Assembly: GCA_021845465.1 (NCBI GenBank)
Contig: JAKBRL010000004.1
Coordinates: forward strand, 1 to 42,947
Source: Microcaldota archaeon
Lineage (GTDB): Archaea; Micrarchaeota; Micrarchaeia; Micrarchaeales; CABMGC01
DNA: 42,947 nucleotides
Direction: 5' to 3'
Below, piece by piece: positions 41,661-42,947 of the stretch (position 1 is the first letter of the stretch; each line of letters opens with the position of its first letter). The position numbers and the translations under genes were made by a program. The notes under the pieces were generated by a model. It made no database searches. It saw only the letters and a program-made list of their open reading frames with translations, and was not told the DNA's origin.

Positions 41661-42824
41661 TTAAGTCTTCATTATGTTCTCCACAGCGGTTATCAGGTCT
41701 TCCTGCGGCAGGTTGCCATCAAGGACAAAATCTGCAGCATCTTTCTGTATCTTCTCATATCTCCTAGATTCTGGTATTACTACATTGACCACATAATCTA
41801 GTTGGCTTACTTCTCCGAAATATTTCTCATAAGTCTTTTTATCCGCATCACTGAATATATTGAACTTCTTGAGTCTTCTATAAAGCAGGTTGATATCCGA
41901 TACGTCTATCCAGATCTTTTTATTGAAAAGCGTGTTTAATTCTTTATTCACGAATAACAAGTGACCCCCAACTATAATTATTTTACTAGGTTCTATCTTC
42001 CTAACAAAATCCTCAGTAAATGGTCGCTTTGGTATAAACGCGGATTTTCTTTCCTTAAGGAGTCTAAGTGCCTTTGTCATCTGGTCAAACATCAACGACT
42101 CAGGTCGTTCCTGGTTACCAGGATTTTTCTTGAAGAAAAGGTCCTGGTCAATATGCAGCACCCCACCTTCATATCTCTTCTCAAGCGCTTTTATCACTGT
42201 TGATTTTCCAGAGCAGCTTCTCCCCGCAATTCCTATGATCATAACATTATTGTTTTCCATCATATCATATTGTTTTATCTTTTGACGAGCTTGTAATATC
42301 CTGTTTGACTGATAGAATGATTCTACGCTTCCCGGTTTCCACCATCCTTGACGCTCAGGCTTCATTATCAGCCCGGGATCGTGAAATGGCACTTGTCCTG
42401 GAGAAAGGATCATGCTTAATGGATGTGATGCTTCCTTATCCCTTATCTGTATCAGCTCCTTGCCTGCAAATCGCAACCCTAGTCTTTTAACGGTGTTCCT
42501 TATAGCTATATCTTGTATATGATTCAATTTAGTTTCTTGGATTTTGTAGTCAAGGCCGGACTTGATATTCGAAGGTGCATCATCATAGATATCTGAAGCC
42601 TCCTTTAACAATGCTCCCAGAACTTCAGGCTTCTGTTTTAGGAAGCGATAATATGCTTCCTCATATAAAGCGCAAGCTCCAAGGAAATCTAGCACCTCGC
42701 CATTCACCTTCCAAACAAGTCGCCAGTTTCCCTTTCCGTATTTACTATCCCATTCGGCAAACTTCTTGTCCCTAGACTTACCTAGTTGGTCTATTCTTTC
42801 TACATCTTCCCACTGATCTTGCAT
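41661..42824 (-). CDS. Uridine-kinase-like P-loop kinase fused to an unknown N-terminal domain
   Basis: 387 residues. Residues about 1-180 form a domain I do not recognise, with patterned conserved-looking stretches (KYGKGNWRLVWKVNGEVLDF, LDYKIQETKLNHIQDIAIRN, HPLSMILSPGQVPFHDPGLI, GWWKPGSVESFYQSNRILQ). Residues about 193-387 are a P-loop kinase: Walker A GRSCSGKST (Gly201, Lys207), GVLHIDQDLFF (the Asp of uridine/nicotinamide-riboside kinases) and an R-x-x-x-R lid near RLKKFNIF. A small-molecule kinase is likely; the substrate is unknown and the N-terminal domain may supply specificity. A putative promoter region lies in 42825-42947. Confidence 0.75.
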   Translation of the reverse strand: MQDQWEDVERIDQLGKSRDKKFAEWDSKYGKGNWRLVWKVNGEVLDFLGACALYEEAYYRFLKQKPEVLGALLKEASDIYDDAPSNIKSGLDYKIQETKLNHIQDIAIRNTVKRLGLRFAGKELIQIRDKEASHPLSMILSPGQVPFHDPGLIMKPERQGWWKPGSVESFYQSNRILQARQKIKQYDMMENNNVMIIGIAGRSCSGKSTVIKALEKRYEGGVLHIDQDLFFKKNPGNQERPESLMFDQMTKALRLLKERKSAFIPKRPFTEDFVRKIEPSKIIIVGGHLLFVNKELNTLFNKKIWIDVSDINLLYRRLKKFNIFSDADKKTYEKYFGEVSQLDYVVNVVIPESRRYEKIQKDAADFVLDGNLPQEDLITAVENIMKT

Positions 42825-42947
42825 ATGTTACACCTCTGTTCATAATCTACTGCAATTTGTTGTATTTTTCTAACTAATAATAAATGCATGAATTTATAGT
42901 ATTCCTCTATAATCCAATTAAAATTCAAGATGCTCAGCATGCCTAAA
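42825..42947. other. Right-end intergenic sequence
   Basis: 123 A/T-rich bases upstream of the kinase fusion. A minus-strand TTATTATTAGTTAG stretch and a purine-rich AGAGGTGTAAC just before the ATG may serve as promoter and ribosome-binding site. No gene visible. Confidence 0.3.

Noticed and set aside
41613..41801. 62-codon plus-strand frame near the kinase gene
   Set aside because: Antisense to the 3' end of the kinase fusion and overlapping the 82-residue gene; no protein character.

Overview
The window is a gene-dense archaeal chromosome segment. The evidence is an archaeal-type informational gene set: alanyl- and valyl-tRNA synthetases, FEN1, MBF1, aIF1A, aIF2-beta, aEF-1-beta, RNA polymerase subunit L, RIO1 kinase, NMD3, SecD, SecF, Sec61-beta and a CDP-archaeol synthase. 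TATA-like promoters lie close to start codons, and one protein carries a class III (pilin/archaellin-type) signal peptide. Very small compact genes, many unknown membrane or surface proteins and LamG-type pilin-like proteins make a DPANN archaeon, probably Micrarchaeota (ARMAN-like), the best guess. That lineage call is inference. No phage or CRISPR is visible; the only mobile DNA is decayed.

Layout. 1-5.7 kb: accessory genes (a partial unknown, a 4-TM protein, an AbrB-like DNA-binding candidate, an MFS transporter and two convergent secreted or anchored proteins). 6-15.1 kb: an alpha/beta hydrolase, a HAD phosphatase, a tightly packed run of Exo V/Cas4-like nuclease, alaS and CDP-archaeol synthase, a site-2 protease, and the coupled pair MBF1-FEN1. 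15.1-18.7 kb: the most disturbed stretch, with a 409-bp element bounded by 15-bp perfect inverted repeats, a PEP-synthase-like phosphotransferase behind a lone SPASM-type cysteine domain, an orphan C-terminal fragment and a frameshifted IS481-type transposase. 18.7-23.6 kb: a Nudix hydrolase, an unknown helical protein, an ABC exporter pair and a GH15 glucoamylase. 23.6-28.7 kb: a minus-strand block with a 94-aa membrane protein, SecF, SecD, NMD3 and a large surface protein. 28.9-33.5 kb: a DUF6159-like membrane protein, RpoL, a spermidine-synthase-like protein, a repeat-rich surface protein, aEF-1-beta with its zinc ribbon, and tRNA-Arg(GCG). 33.5-42.9 kb: valS, a flavoprotein reductase, Sec61-beta, RIO1, aIF2-beta/aIF1A, a LamG pilin-like protein, a hairpin-rich intergenic region and a P-loop kinase fused to an unknown domain.

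How it fits together. Most of the window is housekeeping (translation, protein export, repair) arranged in short, often overlapping transcription units. Between these lie surface proteins and an envelope export function (SecDF, Sec61-beta, ABC exporter, CDP-archaeol synthase, S2P). The two most promising unexplained items are the densely folded candidate RNA at about 41.2-41.4 kb and the SPASM-fragment plus PEP-synthase-like pair at 15.7-17.9 kb. All assignments come from reading motifs by eye; no database search was run.
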